64,000 nucleotides of DNA from Spirometra erinaceieuropaei. Taxonomy: Eukaryota > Platyhelminthes > Cestoda > Diphyllobothriidea > Diphyllobothriidae. Made by a program: the position numbers and the translations under genes. The notes under the pieces are model-generated. The model was not told the DNA's origin, made no database searches, and saw only the letters and a program-made list of their open reading frames with translations. Location: assembly GCA_902702965.1 (NCBI GenBank), contig CACRXP010000016.1, positions 1,420,424 through 1,484,423 of the forward strand, given 5' to 3'. Shown here piece after piece: positions 13,001 through 22,539 of this stretch (position 1 is its first letter; the number at the start of each line of letters is the position of its first letter).

Positions 13001-16000
13001 TGCGGTAGAGGATCCAGAGTGCTTGATCCACTTCTGCTTGGTAGCGGAGACCCAGCGGTGAAGGTCCAGGGACCACCTCTTTGGTGCGCGCACAGCTATA
13101 TGGTTTTTTTTCTTTTCAAGGACCGGGTCGCCGAATTCTTTACGGTTGTGTTTGCTCGACCTACCTCCCCCGCAACCTGCTACATTTCTTAGCTCACGCA
13201 TTCTTATTTCTCTTGGGACTTCAGGCTGCACGACCGTCGCGTCTGTGTGCTGGGACTCTGCACTCTCCTTTCTCTCGGTGACGACGAACGGCCCCCGGCT
13301 GTGAACAAGTTCAGCACCCAATACCTCCCCGCCCTCCTGCTCCTCCTGAACGGCCTGAAGGACGCCTATGTCCTCAAGGCTCAGGAGGAAAATGAAGGTG
13401 AGTCATTGGTAGGCCTGCTATGCTTAAAAGTCCTATAACAGCCGTTCACCCTCCATGTTGTATAACTGTCGTCTTGACCTATCCGGCTTTGTCAATACAA
13501 GCGAAGAGACGAGTCCCAGGATTTAGTTGATAAGAAGTGGAAGCTATCGCTGGTACAAGAACCTTATTCGCCTGACGTTTCGGATTCTCGCTCGAACCAG
13601 TCATCAGAAAGGGGCGATTCGTGCACAGGAATTTGCAGTATTTATTCGATGCAGTCGCTATGCTACTGCATACCTATGATAATTAACCGTTCCCTTCATC
13701 GGGGATTGTTGTCCGCTGGTGCGCCAATTAATTGGTTGTCGACATGCAAGTTGTTAATCACTCTTTTTCCAGCGATCGCTTCTAATTTTTATGTCCTGCT
13801 TTAACAAGCGGATACTCATGTGAGTCGACGCTTATGGGGAATTCTGCCGGGAAGGTGTTTTGATTGTCAGAAATAGCTGTCTCTATCAGCTTTTTCGCGT
13901 CAAACCTGCCATAGTCTTAAAGCGTCTGAGATCAAAGTTGTCATTAGCGTTGTCATGAAACCATGTCAAACCGCCCGCAGAGTGGGCGGTTTGCACACCG
14001 CTGCCTTAGGCAACATCAAGCGCACTGTTTCTTGCCAACCTTATTCCGATGGCGATTCGAAGTCAGAACGACCGGGCGTAATGGCCTGCGGAACTCAACT
14101 TCCCGTCAACGCGTTCCGCGCACGTCAAATTGATTTCAAATTGGTTTCAATTGGTCTCCAGGTCTGTGGTTGTCGTGCGTGGCACGCGTAGACGGGAAGT
14201 TTCAAGGTCAAGTTGGTCTCAACTGAAACCACACGACGACAACGACAGACCTGGAGACCAATTAAAACCAATTTGAAATCAATTTGACCTTAAAACCAAT
14301 CTGAATGCCGATTAGGCCACGAGTCCCTGTTATGCTGAACTATGCTCGAAACTATTCATTCGGGAGATGACCTATCTAACCTAACTGCAGGACGAAATGT
14401 ATGACCATTTATGTAGGTGTTGTTAGGCCAGAGCTTCATGGTACAACGATGTGTGACGCCTCTCGTCTGGAAGTAGTTTATGACAGATTGCAGTGTTCAT
14501 ACTAAAGCTCTGTGATACTCCGCTTAGTTTCATAACGCTTAAGTCTGTTCCTCAGTCAAGGGTGTAAAAAAGCCTGCAAACTGCAATGCTTGCTTTCAGC
14601 ACTCCCAAGCAGCTAGCCGGATTCTTGGACCGTGATAGAGGTACTTGTGACTATTTGGCGGTGACTGGTAGACTTAGGGTTGGGCTACAATGGCTCCTAA
14701 AAGTGGTTTTTGTGGCACTTACATACGTGAGATCCGTGCCGCTCTTCATCCCCTCGCACATATTAAGGACCAGGTGTGTGTGTGGCACACGTAGGCTCTT
14801 GATCTGCTTCCAGTTGCCTTCACGCTGTCACGCCATCGAAGTATGGCGGATGAGAGAGGAGAGAGTGTGGTAGACGCTGCACAAGTCTGTCCCACTAGAC
14901 CTGAATTCACCGTTGCTGGGTCCACTCTGTTGGACACGATGTGGTCCTCCCTGGTTACAGTCGAGCTCGTGTCTAACATAGACCGACTTTTTGACGAAAA
15001 ACGACGGCCTCCTGATTGAGTCCATCCCGATCCTCATCGAAGGACTCGATGTAAGGTCACGGACGGCCCAGACTGTCGACACCGCCGAGTAGAGAAAGTG
15101 ACTGCATATTGTCTAAGTAGTGTTTGCTACAGGCGTCGACCACCATTAGTCCTAGTTTGCCCTTCCATGGAGTTGACAGAACCACAGACCGGTGCGGCCT
15201 ACTGTCCGTGATCAATGAGGAATTCTCGTTGACCAGTGGGCTCTCCCTTTTCCGAGGCCAGTAACTGTCGCTCCCAGCGCCTCCCACGGGTTTTGCGTAG
15301 TTAATCAGTACCCATTGTCAGTTACACTCTATCATGCAGATTTCGTCACGCACAAGCCATCCATTTTGCTCAAGCTGCATGCGACCTAACCGTCTGAGGT
15401 GCTTACCTTCCATTGCATCATCAGTGGTCCTCCCCTGGAGGGAGTGAATTTATCCATTTAAATCATGGTTCCCCAGCCGGACCGCATTATCTTCGGGGTT
15501 TACCCAGTTGAACCGTACTTCACAAAAACCAGTCGCCTACGAATGCCATAGTTCAGAATATGCCAAGTCAAGATGGTCTCTTACACTTAAATCTCCGTCC
15601 TATGTTGACACTTGCATCCGGGTCAGAGACGCTTCAATGGACTGTCAGACTTGCTGATCGCTAGTTGTATGTTGGGGGGGTTAGGTTTGTCTAGAACACA
15701 ATTTCACTCTAGCACAGGGTGGTGAACCCCTTTAGCTGCCCACCATCTCCATGTGAAGCAGCCGAGTCGTACCTTTTTCTGTGTCAGCAGCGACTACTCG
15801 GATTGCATCTGCCCAAAGGTCCACCCAAACAGGGCGACGTAATCCGCATAGTTAAGAGTAGAGAAAAGAACGTTTTGACTGCCTTAATCGCACGCCATTT
15901 CACAGTCGTACTATATAAAAGTCCAGGCATGTATTTTTTCCTAACTTCAGCTGCTTCTGCAAGATGCCTTCGTAAAGGTTAGACCTCTAATTTAGTCTCC

Positions 16001-19000
16001 AACACTCCCGATGTGATTTCAAGCAACCCTTGAGTCTCGAGACGCCCCCATAGTGGTTGAGACCGGCTGCACACTAGCCTTGATAAAAACCGTAGTAAAA
16101 AGTAGCATATGGGTTTTTGGTACACCACGGATTTTCATTTCCGTGGCATAATTGAGATTGAAGGCAAGGCCTTCTGCACACCTTCGTTACGGAATGTTGC
16201 GTCTGTCGCATTCTCAAATAGGAGCGTTGGCCGAGCTCAGACTGACTGAGATCAAACGCACCCCAACACACTGAATCTAGTGTTGACTGCAACTGCGTTT
16301 GCATGGTTGATAATGGCGTTTGACTTTGATTCTCTTAATTGATTTGGCGGGTAGTTTGGACAACGATAGGGTGTATACTCCCAACTAACTTGAACTAGCC
16401 TGTGGACCGTGCCATACGTTGAATGGTGGTAGAGGGGATTTTACGGGTGGGGCAACACAGGCAAAGAGCAAGAAGACAGAAACTAGATAAATTTCTATCG
16501 AAAGTCCTATCGTACGATGTCATTTGTCGAAGAGAGTGGGCGCGATAATTAAAAAAATAAACAAAAATCCATTTTCAAAAGCGCCGGTGGTAAGTAAATT
16601 CCAGGCATTGGGAACGGTGAATATTAAGTGATGTTTACAATCACACTGAATTCTAGGGCATATCTTTGGAGTTGCCATCTTTTTTGTGCAACCTGCCCCT
16701 TTTCGTTCCGCCTATTCTAACCGTAACACATTTTTATCTCAGTGTGTTAGATGTACCCTCCACCCTACATTCCTTCTTGTCACATTCGGTTTTTCAGATG
16801 ATGATGATGAAGATGATGATGACGACGAAGATGACGACGATGAAGACCAGGCGGAGGAGGCCATTGAGAGTGACGAGGACGTAATTGATGAGGAGGGAGC
16901 TCGTTATTTGGAACTACTGGAAGCAGTGGTACGGTTTTTAGCCTCTAGAGGTGACATGCCGCACATCAAGAGTATTTATAGATGGCTGCTAGCAGGCTCT
17001 GTTTGACCTCCGAAACCCCCCCCCCCTCTCCCTCCTTTGCAATTATTCAATGGGTGCCTTTTCCGTCCCCCCCCCCGACGGACTTAACAAGACTAACCCA
17101 ACCTCGCTGTGCGCTTGTTCAGGCTTTTGTGCCCGTTGTTGCCTTTGAGAGGGGTGGGGCTCTCAGTGGTACGCGGACATTATCTTTCTCCAGACCAGGG
17201 TACAAAGACAGCTTCCGAGCCGTTTTGAGTCAAAAGTTTATCCCCCCCCGTCCATCGTGGCCGTTAGCGCCCTTCCTACGGCCGTGGTCCTGTCCGCCTT
17301 ATTCGAACTGGATGGTCGTGGATTGTATAATTCTATGCCCGACGATCTGCGCTAGAGGATCCGGAGTGCACGTCCACTTCCTCGGTGGGAGAGACCTACT
17401 AGTGAAGGTACAGGAACCATCTAATGCCTTAACGAATTCTGTCGAGCCAGATTTCGAGTTAGCCGCCTCCTCGACTGGTCTAGGTTGGTGGGCAACGACG
17501 CTGGATGAAAGACAGCATGAGGCGGACGACAAATAACGCGTTCCAACCATCTTGATCAGCCTTTTTAATGGCTTGAGTATCCTCGCGAAGCTTGTTGCAA
17601 CGAGTGCGGACTGTTTTGCATGAGACGGAGTCATACATTGACGAAGGGAGGGTTCTCGGTCAAAGATGGTCAAGCACTCCTACGCACGCAGCTCAGCACC
17701 CACGGTCGTATAGGAGGACTTCTTGAGCTGGTACTCAGTGCACTTGGATCTTTTTAACGATGGAGATATCGTGTCGGGTCAATTGACGCTTTCCACATAT
17801 TGTTAAAACCCTGCAGGCTACATTGGTTGAGGTAGCGATATTGTTATTAGTTTTTCAGCTTGGCAGCAACTTCGTCCCGAGGTATTTGAAGCCGTCTGCA
17901 TCTTATAGCAAACAGCCATTGACCCCCAAATGCACCTTTTTGTCATACACGCAGCTCGAAATCTAGGCATCTAGGCCCTCGAGGATAAACCGACTGGTAC
18001 CGCAACTTCATTCTGAAGATCATAGCTTGACCATAGCAGGGTGATATCGTAAGAGTGGTTGAGGTCAATGAACCGGCGCTCAGGTGCGAATTGAATAGCG
18101 TAGGGTCCCTTCGAGAATCCAGTAAATGGCCTGGTTGGTGACGATGTAACGTCAAGCGGTTGGGTGAAATTATTGTTAATCAGAACTCGTACAGTGACCA
18201 TGGCAACAGGTTTTGCCACAGGAACACACGATGAACTACCTCGAACGCTGCGGCGAACTAAACAAAGTAGACGGCCATCGGTTCCTGGTTAGGCCTAGCG
18301 AAGTTTAAGAATGCGCCTCAGTGGGAATGCTTGGTCAGAGCATCCACGTCCAGCTGTTGATTAATCTGCACACCCACAGCCGTCAACGAAGACTATTCTC
18401 GATAATAAGCGGGGCTACGTCTGGCGCATTGTCAGTCGCGGACTAGTAGTGGCAGCGCTAATACAATGCGGAGGCTTAAGCTCTGGCGGGCTCGGCAAAC
18501 CTCACTGACGACACTAGAACTTGGTGAAATTAAACTGCCGTCACGGCAGCTCTAATCAGCCGTTGCCTTATGCACTTTCATGCAGCCGGGGGGTTGAACA
18601 TGCGCTTGATTCTGCAGTCGGGGACTATATGGGCCTGTAAGGAGCAGTTTAAGACCCCGGGGTTCGCCCTACCCCCACCCACCCCCATTGTCTCATTGCA
18701 ACCCTAGATCTTTCATCGTCTTTTATGTCTAACTCCTGACGGCTGTCTTTAGGAAGCTGACGCCAGTGACAGTGATGAGGACGACGATGACTTTGACGCG
18801 GACTCTGTTCTGGAGGAATTTGACACGGAACTGGACAAGGACGAGTGCAAGATGGATGAGTACGTCACCTTTTACCAGTTGATGACGGACATGGAGCAGA
18901 GTCATCCGGGGTGGTATCAGCAACTGGTTGCCCCGCTCTCAGAAGCCCAGAAGACAGAGTTCAAAAACATCGCCGAGACAGCGCTCAAGTGCATCCAACA

Positions 19001-20775
19001 GAAACGTAAGTTTTTAATTAGTCAGGACCCTTGCTTGGCGCGTGAAACATTCGGATCGCAATTTGCGGGCCGTGGTAGTACGATTGATTTCGAACTGCTC
19101 TGACGATGCAGTGTATATTTTTTTAAAACTAACTATAAAGAAGACATATAGCATATACATAACACATTATTGGGATTGCGATCATGCCGTGATTGTCATA
19201 GGAGTCGCTTTATTGCAGGGCAGAGTGTGCGCATTGGAATTTCGGGTTTGACTCACCGACTTCGGGAAGCAACTTATGAACGGTTGCGGTAGTGTCCCTT
19301 TTCCCACTCGCAGTCGATTTCGGAATCTTCATTACTGTGTGACTGTCTTTTTGGACCCTGGACCGAAACTCTAGAGTAACACGGGACTCGTCTCACTGTC
19401 AGACCCGGTCGATGAACTCCAGATCGCAGCCGATCTCCTTGGCCCAATGATAGTTCGGTGTTCCGCAACCGGTATAAATAGGGATCTCACACCGCGGGTA
19501 TTGTCGGCATGACGACAACCAAGCCAAAAATAGTCATCCGACCTCCCACTAGTCTAGCTCGCGATAGTTCCGTATTTTGGATTTAAATATCACCGTAAAT
19601 TACGTTTCGGATGACTCTAACGCTATCAGGTTTCCAACTACAGTATGTGTCGGTGTTTGTGCAGGACTTCTCAGGCTAGTAATCTTTAAAAGTAAAGAGG
19701 TGTTTGTGGTTGACCATTTGAGACGTGACTTTTTAAAGCAATAGGAACTACCATTTACAGCTCTCCGGCCTTGTGTCTCCATTTCCTTATAGTCCCTATT
19801 CGTGAGCAGTGAGATGGTTTTCTTTCAAACGCACACGCAGTAGTTTCTGACGTCTTGAATGCAAAAACAATTATTTTTCTAAAAAATTGGTTAGAAATTG
19901 CAGGTTTGTCCAAAAAATTGTTTCTACGTACTAGCTTTCGACAACCGAATACCTGTGGTCGGGTGGGGCTGGCTGATGATGACTAATAGGCCAGAACGGT
20001 TGTGCGGCTGCCTGAAAGGGTCCCAGATTGACCCCCAAAAGCTTCACGAGATGAGTATGTCATGCAAATTGACCGGTGAACACACTTCCACCGCAGTCAA
20101 CCTTCCCGGTCGCGACCGGGAGGTCAGGGAGTCCCCGGTTCAATGATAGTGCGTTGTCTTTGTAACAATCAATCACCAAGTAATAGTCCGGGTTCGAATC
20201 CTACTTTTTCCAGATGTGGAGTTACGTATGGCTAATTGACGGCCGCTAGGATGACCATTTTTGGATTCTAGCTGTTACAGGCATGAATAATAATCGCAAA
20301 CCAAACCTACATAGGCCACTTTACCCGCCACTGTATTGTCATCTTCTTTGAGTACTCTTGAAAGCACGTTAAAGGATTTCGGGGACTTTACGGATCTGCT
20401 GCACACTACTATACCTCAATCTCCGATTGCGAAGACCTCTGATTTACATTCGAGTCGGTCGATTTACGGTCACCTGGCTGTGTCACTTGGACCGTTATCC
20501 TACGTCCTGTCCGCTGCCGCTGGGAATATTCAGAGTCACTCAGCACATGTGTCTCTATCAGTCTTTCTGTATACTTTAGAATCGCTATCCCTATCGTTTC
20601 TTTTTTATTACTATCCTGATGTTTTCCCTTTCTGTTTTTATTACCCCACTAAACGCGCATTCTCTGTTCTTCAACAGAATCCAAAGAAATTGAGAAAGCC
20701 GGTGGATATTCTTTTCAACAGACAGACGTCCCCAGCAGTTTCGACTTCAGTGGAAATCCACCTCCCGGCGTTTAA
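2398..20775 (+). CDS. IPO7: Importin-7/8 (RanBP7-type nuclear import receptor), 16 coding exons
   Basis: Importin-7 is a karyopherin-beta receptor. It binds cargo such as ribosomal proteins and, together with importin-beta, histone H1, docks at nucleoporins and releases cargo on RanGTP. Spliced exons: 2398-2481, 2516-2754, 2787-3132, 3168-3472, 3505-3650, 3683-3888, 3937-4177, 6198-6239, 6868-6986, 7165-7626, 10969-11148, 11557-11693, 13225-13397, 16798-16928, 18753-19005, 20678-20775. They total 3162 bp, or 1053 residues plus TAA; human IPO7 is 1038. All introns are GT-AG and phases agree throughout. The importin N-terminal domain lies at about residues 20-100 (LELPVRQAG motif). HEAT-repeat body signatures include RARACWLL, LHNYVTVD and VCVLGLC. 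The acidic loop is at about 894-960 and the tail carries KAGGYSFQQ. The start matches the family N-terminus (MDPTRIVEAL). I see no poly(A) signal before the assembly gap. Importin-8 is the nearest alternative name. Confidence 0.96.
4178..6197. other. IPO7 intron 7 (2.0 kb)
   Basis: This is the first large intron. I see no exon with homology and no transposon protein. The short open frames here lack any recognisable family. Confidence 0.6.
6198..6986 (+). CDS. IPO7: IPO7 exons 8 and 9
   Basis: Exon 8 (6198-6239) is only 42 bp, follows TTTTTCAG and reads TRKVMLSHLPDLVM. It fills exactly the gap between exon 7 and exon 9 (6868-6986, LIKLLRETEFDDLNSVLREI), with matching phases. Human importin-7 has the same segment (ending PVMQALLHIIRETENDDL). 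Intron 8 (6240-6867) holds nothing I recognise. Confidence 0.88.
7165..7626 (+). CDS. IPO7: IPO7 exon 10
   Basis: This is the longest exon (462 bp, residues about 577-730). It contains EEQEELIASAEPVIIQLVQ, FSLICSLTCTKISPLMW and MMPTLHNYVTVDPKG, all typical of the central HEAT region of importin-7/8. It begins after CTCCTAG and ends ACCAAG before GTAGGG. An acidic stretch near the start (ENGDAGEANAAGDVEYNEE) differs from vertebrates and is probably a surface loop. Confidence 0.94.
7627..9300. other. IPO7 intron 10, first part
   Basis: No exon is recognised between the exon 10 donor and the repeat-rich second half of this intron. A weak tRNA-like B box (GGTTCGAATCC, near 9233) precedes the repeat A fragment and may be the head of an old SINE. 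Confidence 0.5.
9310..9500 (+). repeat. Repeat A, partial copy in IPO7 intron 10
   Basis: It shares the core of repeat A: GATGTCCACCGTGTGCT, GGTGACTTGCGCG, a stretch of CT-rich TCTCTCCCACTCCCC, and CAAGACAGAGTCAA. The copy stops at the following AT microsatellite. The fuller copies lie at 25960-26903 and 39352-39875. Confidence 0.7.
9546..9569. repeat. (TA)n microsatellite
   Basis: An uninterrupted TA dinucleotide run. A second run (10025-10060) lies just beyond the right end of the adjacent palindrome. Confidence 0.95.
9692..10022. repeat. Perfect palindrome, 155-bp arms, 21-bp loop
   Basis: The left arm 9692-9846 and right arm 9868-10022 read as exact reverse complements; the loop is 9847-9867. 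Both strands therefore encode the same spurious peptide starting MRTDAPGAVGPP. Diverged relatives of the arm sequence occur at 10505-10590, 35560-35620 and 43830-44210, so this is a copy of a dispersed fold-back element. Confidence 0.93.
10025..10060. repeat. (TA)n microsatellite
   Basis: A TA run immediately to the right of the palindrome, continuing into a TG/TA-mixed stretch to about 10078. Confidence 0.95.
10223..10499. repeat. Second palindrome, about 125-bp imperfect arms
   Basis: The left arm (about 10223-10347) and right arm (about 10375-10499) are inverted copies with scattered mismatches around a loop of roughly 27 bp. Each arm contains GGGTTGATGATTTGAAG or its complement. The ends (GGCGCAGTTGGTCCACCACT) match the loop-proximal part of the perfect palindrome, so the two are related fold-back elements. 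Confidence 0.85.
10583..10826 (-). mobile_element. tRNA-Arg-derived SINE, diverged copy
   Basis: The reverse strand carries the SINE order: an A-box-like region, GTTGGACTTCTAAC, a B box (GGGATCAAGCCCC), then the core GGCTAATAAGCCAGAAATGG. This copy is more diverged than those between 23 and 31 kb. It lies in IPO7 intron 10, just before exon 11. Confidence 0.75.
10969..11693 (+). CDS. IPO7: IPO7 exons 11 and 12
   Basis: Exon 11 (10969-11148) reads SLNSDEDDSNEAVHAAKMLE and ends MICLQ before GTATCC. Exon 12 (11557-11693) reads VVIAAIVSSRAIVLP and WLENISRFTG before GTAAGT. The 408-bp intron between them holds nothing I recognise. The pair corresponds to the human segment running from HAAKLLEVI to FLGLHDRKM. 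Confidence 0.92.
11760..11970 (+). repeat. Dispersed repeat in intron 12, second copy in intron 13
   Basis: About 180 bp here resembles 14385-14520, sharing GTATACGACCATTTGTA-type sequence, GTTAGGCC(C/A)GAG and ACGCCTC near the end. The family is not identified. A LINE coding origin is possible, since a frame reads SGSCVRPECTLDHL. Confidence 0.45.
12445..12804 (+). pseudogene. LINE reverse transcriptase, 3' end fragment
   Basis: The + strand reads CDSIAEITQAIQERRLRWFG followed by HVLRRPP. After a frameshift it reads LGPSVFGLRRWRREWV and RDIIEAG, then a TAG stop at 12802. This order is the C-terminal tail of non-LTR retrotransposon reverse transcriptases common in flatworms. It is 5'-truncated and lies in IPO7 intron 12. 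The same LINE end recurs on the other strand at 12920-13110, 17299-17680 and 21440-22000. Confidence 0.75.
12920..13110 (-). pseudogene. LINE 3' end fragment, opposite orientation
   Basis: The reverse strand aligns with the last ~150 bp of the neighbouring LINE fragment (GGACCTTCACCGCTGGG, then GACTGTCGCGCGTTGAGA). All frames are interrupted. With the + strand fragment it forms a tail-to-tail pair just upstream of IPO7 exon 13. Confidence 0.6.
13225..13397 (+). CDS. IPO7: IPO7 exon 13
   Basis: It follows GACTTCAG and encodes LHDRRVCVLGLCTLLSLGDD and YLPALLLLLNGLKDAYVLKA, ending AATGAAG before GTGAGT. It corresponds to human LHDRKMCVLGLCALI. The last base is phase 1 and joins exon 14 to make the first aspartate of the acidic loop. 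Confidence 0.95.
13520..13800 (-). repeat. Hammerhead-bearing repeat D, copy in intron 13
   Basis: It matches the 406-bp insertion at 48748-49153: shared are ATTCGCCTGACGTTTCG, CGTGCACAGGAATTTGCAG, ATGCAGTCGCTATGCTAC and GACATGCAAGTTGTTAA. On the reverse strand it contains CTGATGA (13601-13607) and GAAAC (13577-13581) bracketing a short stem, the arrangement of a hammerhead ribozyme core. No protein frame is present. Confidence 0.6.
14124..14288. repeat. Inverted repeat, about 55-59-bp arms
   Basis: GTCAAATTGATTTCAAATTGG at the left is mirrored by CCAATTTGAAATCAATTTGAC at the right. The match extends inward through GGTCTCCAGGTCTG and its complement, leaving a central spacer of roughly 50 bp. 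No terminal duplication or protein is evident. It may be a small fold-back element. Confidence 0.8.
14745..14965 (-). repeat. Repeat A, diverged partial copy
   Basis: The reverse strand shows the repeat A landmarks in order: CCGCCATACTTCGATGG is lost to divergence, but GAGAGAGGAGAGAGTGTGG, GACGCTGCACAAGTCTG and a GTGTGTGTGTGG spacer are present. It lies in IPO7 intron 13. Confidence 0.5.
14966..16797. other. IPO7 intron 13, remainder
   Basis: No exon, RNA gene or named repeat is recognised. The intron ends in a pyrimidine tract and TTTTTCAG before exon 14. Confidence 0.55.
16798..19005 (+). CDS. IPO7: IPO7 exons 14 and 15 (acidic loop and following helix)
   Basis: Exon 14 (16798-16928) encodes about 20 nearly consecutive Asp/Glu residues followed by AIESDEDVIDEEGARYLELL. 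Exon 15 (18753-19005) begins EADASDSDEDDDDFDADSV and continues MDEYVTFYQLMTDME and WYQQLVAPLSEAQKTEFKN. Vertebrate importin-7 has the same acidic region, implicated in binding basic cargo, then EYQIFKAIF and NPVWYQAL. The junction is phase 0 (16928/18753). Confidence 0.94.
17299..17680 (-). pseudogene. LINE 3' end fragment in IPO7 intron 14
   Basis: The reverse strand resembles the LINE tail at 12640-12800: GATGGTTCCTGTACCTTC and GATCCTCTAGCGCAGATCGTC correspond in order. The frames are broken. It is read as a 5'-truncated, decayed copy inserted antisense to IPO7. Confidence 0.55.
17700..18752. other. IPO7 intron 14, remainder
   Basis: No exon or named repeat is recognised. The intron ends with GGCTGTCTTTAG before exon 15. 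Confidence 0.55.
19006..20677. other. IPO7 intron 15
   Basis: Mostly unassigned. A tRNA-like tract at about 20140-20215 ends in a B box (GGTTCGAATCC) followed by CAGATGTGGAGTTACGTATGG, resembling 9220-9290. It is probably an old SINE, with no complete cloverleaf. Confidence 0.45.
20678..20775 (+). CDS. IPO7: IPO7 exon 16, C-terminus and stop
   Basis: It follows TCTTCAACAG. The one-base carry-over from exon 15 plus AA gives Gln, then SKEIEKAGGYSFQQTD and VPSSFDFSGNPPPGV, then TAA at 20773-20775. Human importin-7 ends SKMIEKHGGYKFS and VPSSFNFGGPAPGMN, so the termini align almost residue for residue. Confidence 0.95.
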
Positions 20776-21282
20776 CTGCCTCCTGCGCGGGTGTCCTGCG
20801 TACGCTTGTTCAAGTTTAAGCTGCTGTAACCCCCGGGGGATGGCAACGTCCTGACTTGGCAACCCACCTTCCAACCTGATGGTCTGATTTCAATCATCCC
20901 AACCTCCCCCTCTCCCCCCTGCCTTCTTCCTCTCTGCGTTCACAGATACCCGATTTCTGATTATCCCCTTCTCCAGGTAGATGTTCCTTCTTATGCCCTC
21001 TTCAAGGTCCCTGTACAGTCGTCTGTGTCGGTCCAAAATACCCACACCTAGGTTCCCTCCTCTCAGCCAATTGTGCCTGAAGCTGCTACTGCAACCTACT
21101 GCTGTCTCGTCCAAGCGTCTGCACTTCACCGAGGACAGCGCTTGTCCGCGCACGCAGCGCTTAAATGTCCACTCCATCGCGAGCAGATTTTGCTACCTAC
21201 AAATCAAATGTCACAATGACCCGCTCCTCCCCAACGATGACTCTTGTAAGAAGTATATACAAGTTCTCACCCCTTGGTGTCA
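20776..21282. other. Downstream of IPO7
   Basis: CT-rich DNA with no recognised gene. I see no AATAAA polyadenylation signal between the stop codon and the assembly gap. Confidence 0.5.
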
Positions 21283-21350
21283 NNNNNNNNNNNNNNNNNN
21301 NNNNNNNNNNNNNNNNNNNNNNNNNNNNNNNNNNNNNNNNNNNNNNNNNN
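21283..21350. other. Assembly gap (68 N)
   Basis: A run of N bases. The frames translated across it are meaningless. Confidence 1.
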
Positions 21351-21439
21351 TAGAATAATCGAAGTTAGCTTTTTTGGCCTGCCGACGTGACGAGCCTTCG
21401 AAAGTTCGAATGCGGCCGTGTATAAGTCCGACTCATGCG

Positions 21440-22000
21440 TTAGGAGGCTTCGAGTACCTGTTTGTTTTCGGTTCCTGAGATTTTCCACCGGCCGTGAGAG
21501 GGTTATGCTTGCAGGATGAGATATCAGCGCGGCCTGTCGGTTGGTCGGCTTCACTAGCGTCATCGTCCACTTCGGGTGACCGCCTGATCGTCAGACGGGT
21601 AAAATGGTGACTGCGTTCCTCTGCTGCTAGCTGATGCCCAGACGCGGTCAATAGACCTACGGTCTGGTCCAGCTGGTCTCGACGCCGCAGAGTGTAGCCC
21701 TCCACGCTTGATGATCCGGATCTGGGAAACGACCCATTCTCTCCCCCAGCGACAAAGACCGAATGCAAAAGGCCTAAGCGCCACTTGCGTGTCTTGGCGA
21801 GCTCCACAGAGGGCCAGCTTTTGAATAGATCCGTCCGACGCCCCCAGGTGGAAATTGGCCTCCGATTGGGACCAGCAACACGGAAATCAGGAGGCGGACG
21901 GCGAAGAACGTGTCCAAACCACGTCACTCGCCCTTCTTGTGACAGCGAGTGCAGACTGTCACACTTGAAACGAAGTCGGTGTATTTCACTCGATGAACGG
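21440..22000 (-). pseudogene. LINE reverse transcriptase 3' end fragment
   Basis: The reverse strand reads VTWFGHVLRRPPPDFRVAGP and STWGRRTDLFKSW. In a second frame it reads FGLCRWGREWVVS and SRPAGPDRRSIDRV. This is the same C-terminal tail as at 12445-12804, with at least one frameshift. Confidence 0.7.
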
Positions 22001-22539
22001 TTCTCGGACAGCAGTTGTCAACCAACAATTCTTGCCCGTCTTCCACGCACAAAACCCTGCATTCCCGACCGTATAGGGCTGGCCGGTTGGATGCCCGACA
22101 CACGCTGGTCTCTGTGGCGGCGTAGACGTCACATCGATTTACTTGACGCTAGAGTTTATGCAAGCAATACGAGTAGCATTGGTTCGGTAAACCCACACAG
22201 ACGGGGACCATTGATGCTACTCGACATTCGTCCGAACACATCTCAGTTTACTTCTCTTACCGATTTGGGGGCCTCGATAGGACACGGGAATAAGAACCCT
22301 TGTTAGAATTTAGCGCTTATGTTACGAGTGAGTCCCTATTCCCGTGTCTCACTGGGGGACCAGGTAAGATTGGTGCGTTCGCTTGCCATCCCAGCTCGTG
22401 TCTAGATTTAACACCGGATGGCAGCCATTTACAAAATACACTGCTTAGTAGGAGTCAGCCTAGTTGTGTCACATAGGCTGTTTCGGTGTCTGGTTTAACA
22501 CCAGCGCAAGAAGACACAAACGTCGGAAGGACGAGTTTC

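Noticed and set aside
20671..20874. Reverse-strand frame over IPO7 exon 16
   Set aside because: Shadow of the + strand terminal exon; the + strand reading matches the importin-7 C-terminus.
21267..21563. Open frame crossing the N run
   Set aside because: Translated through unknown bases, so it carries no information.
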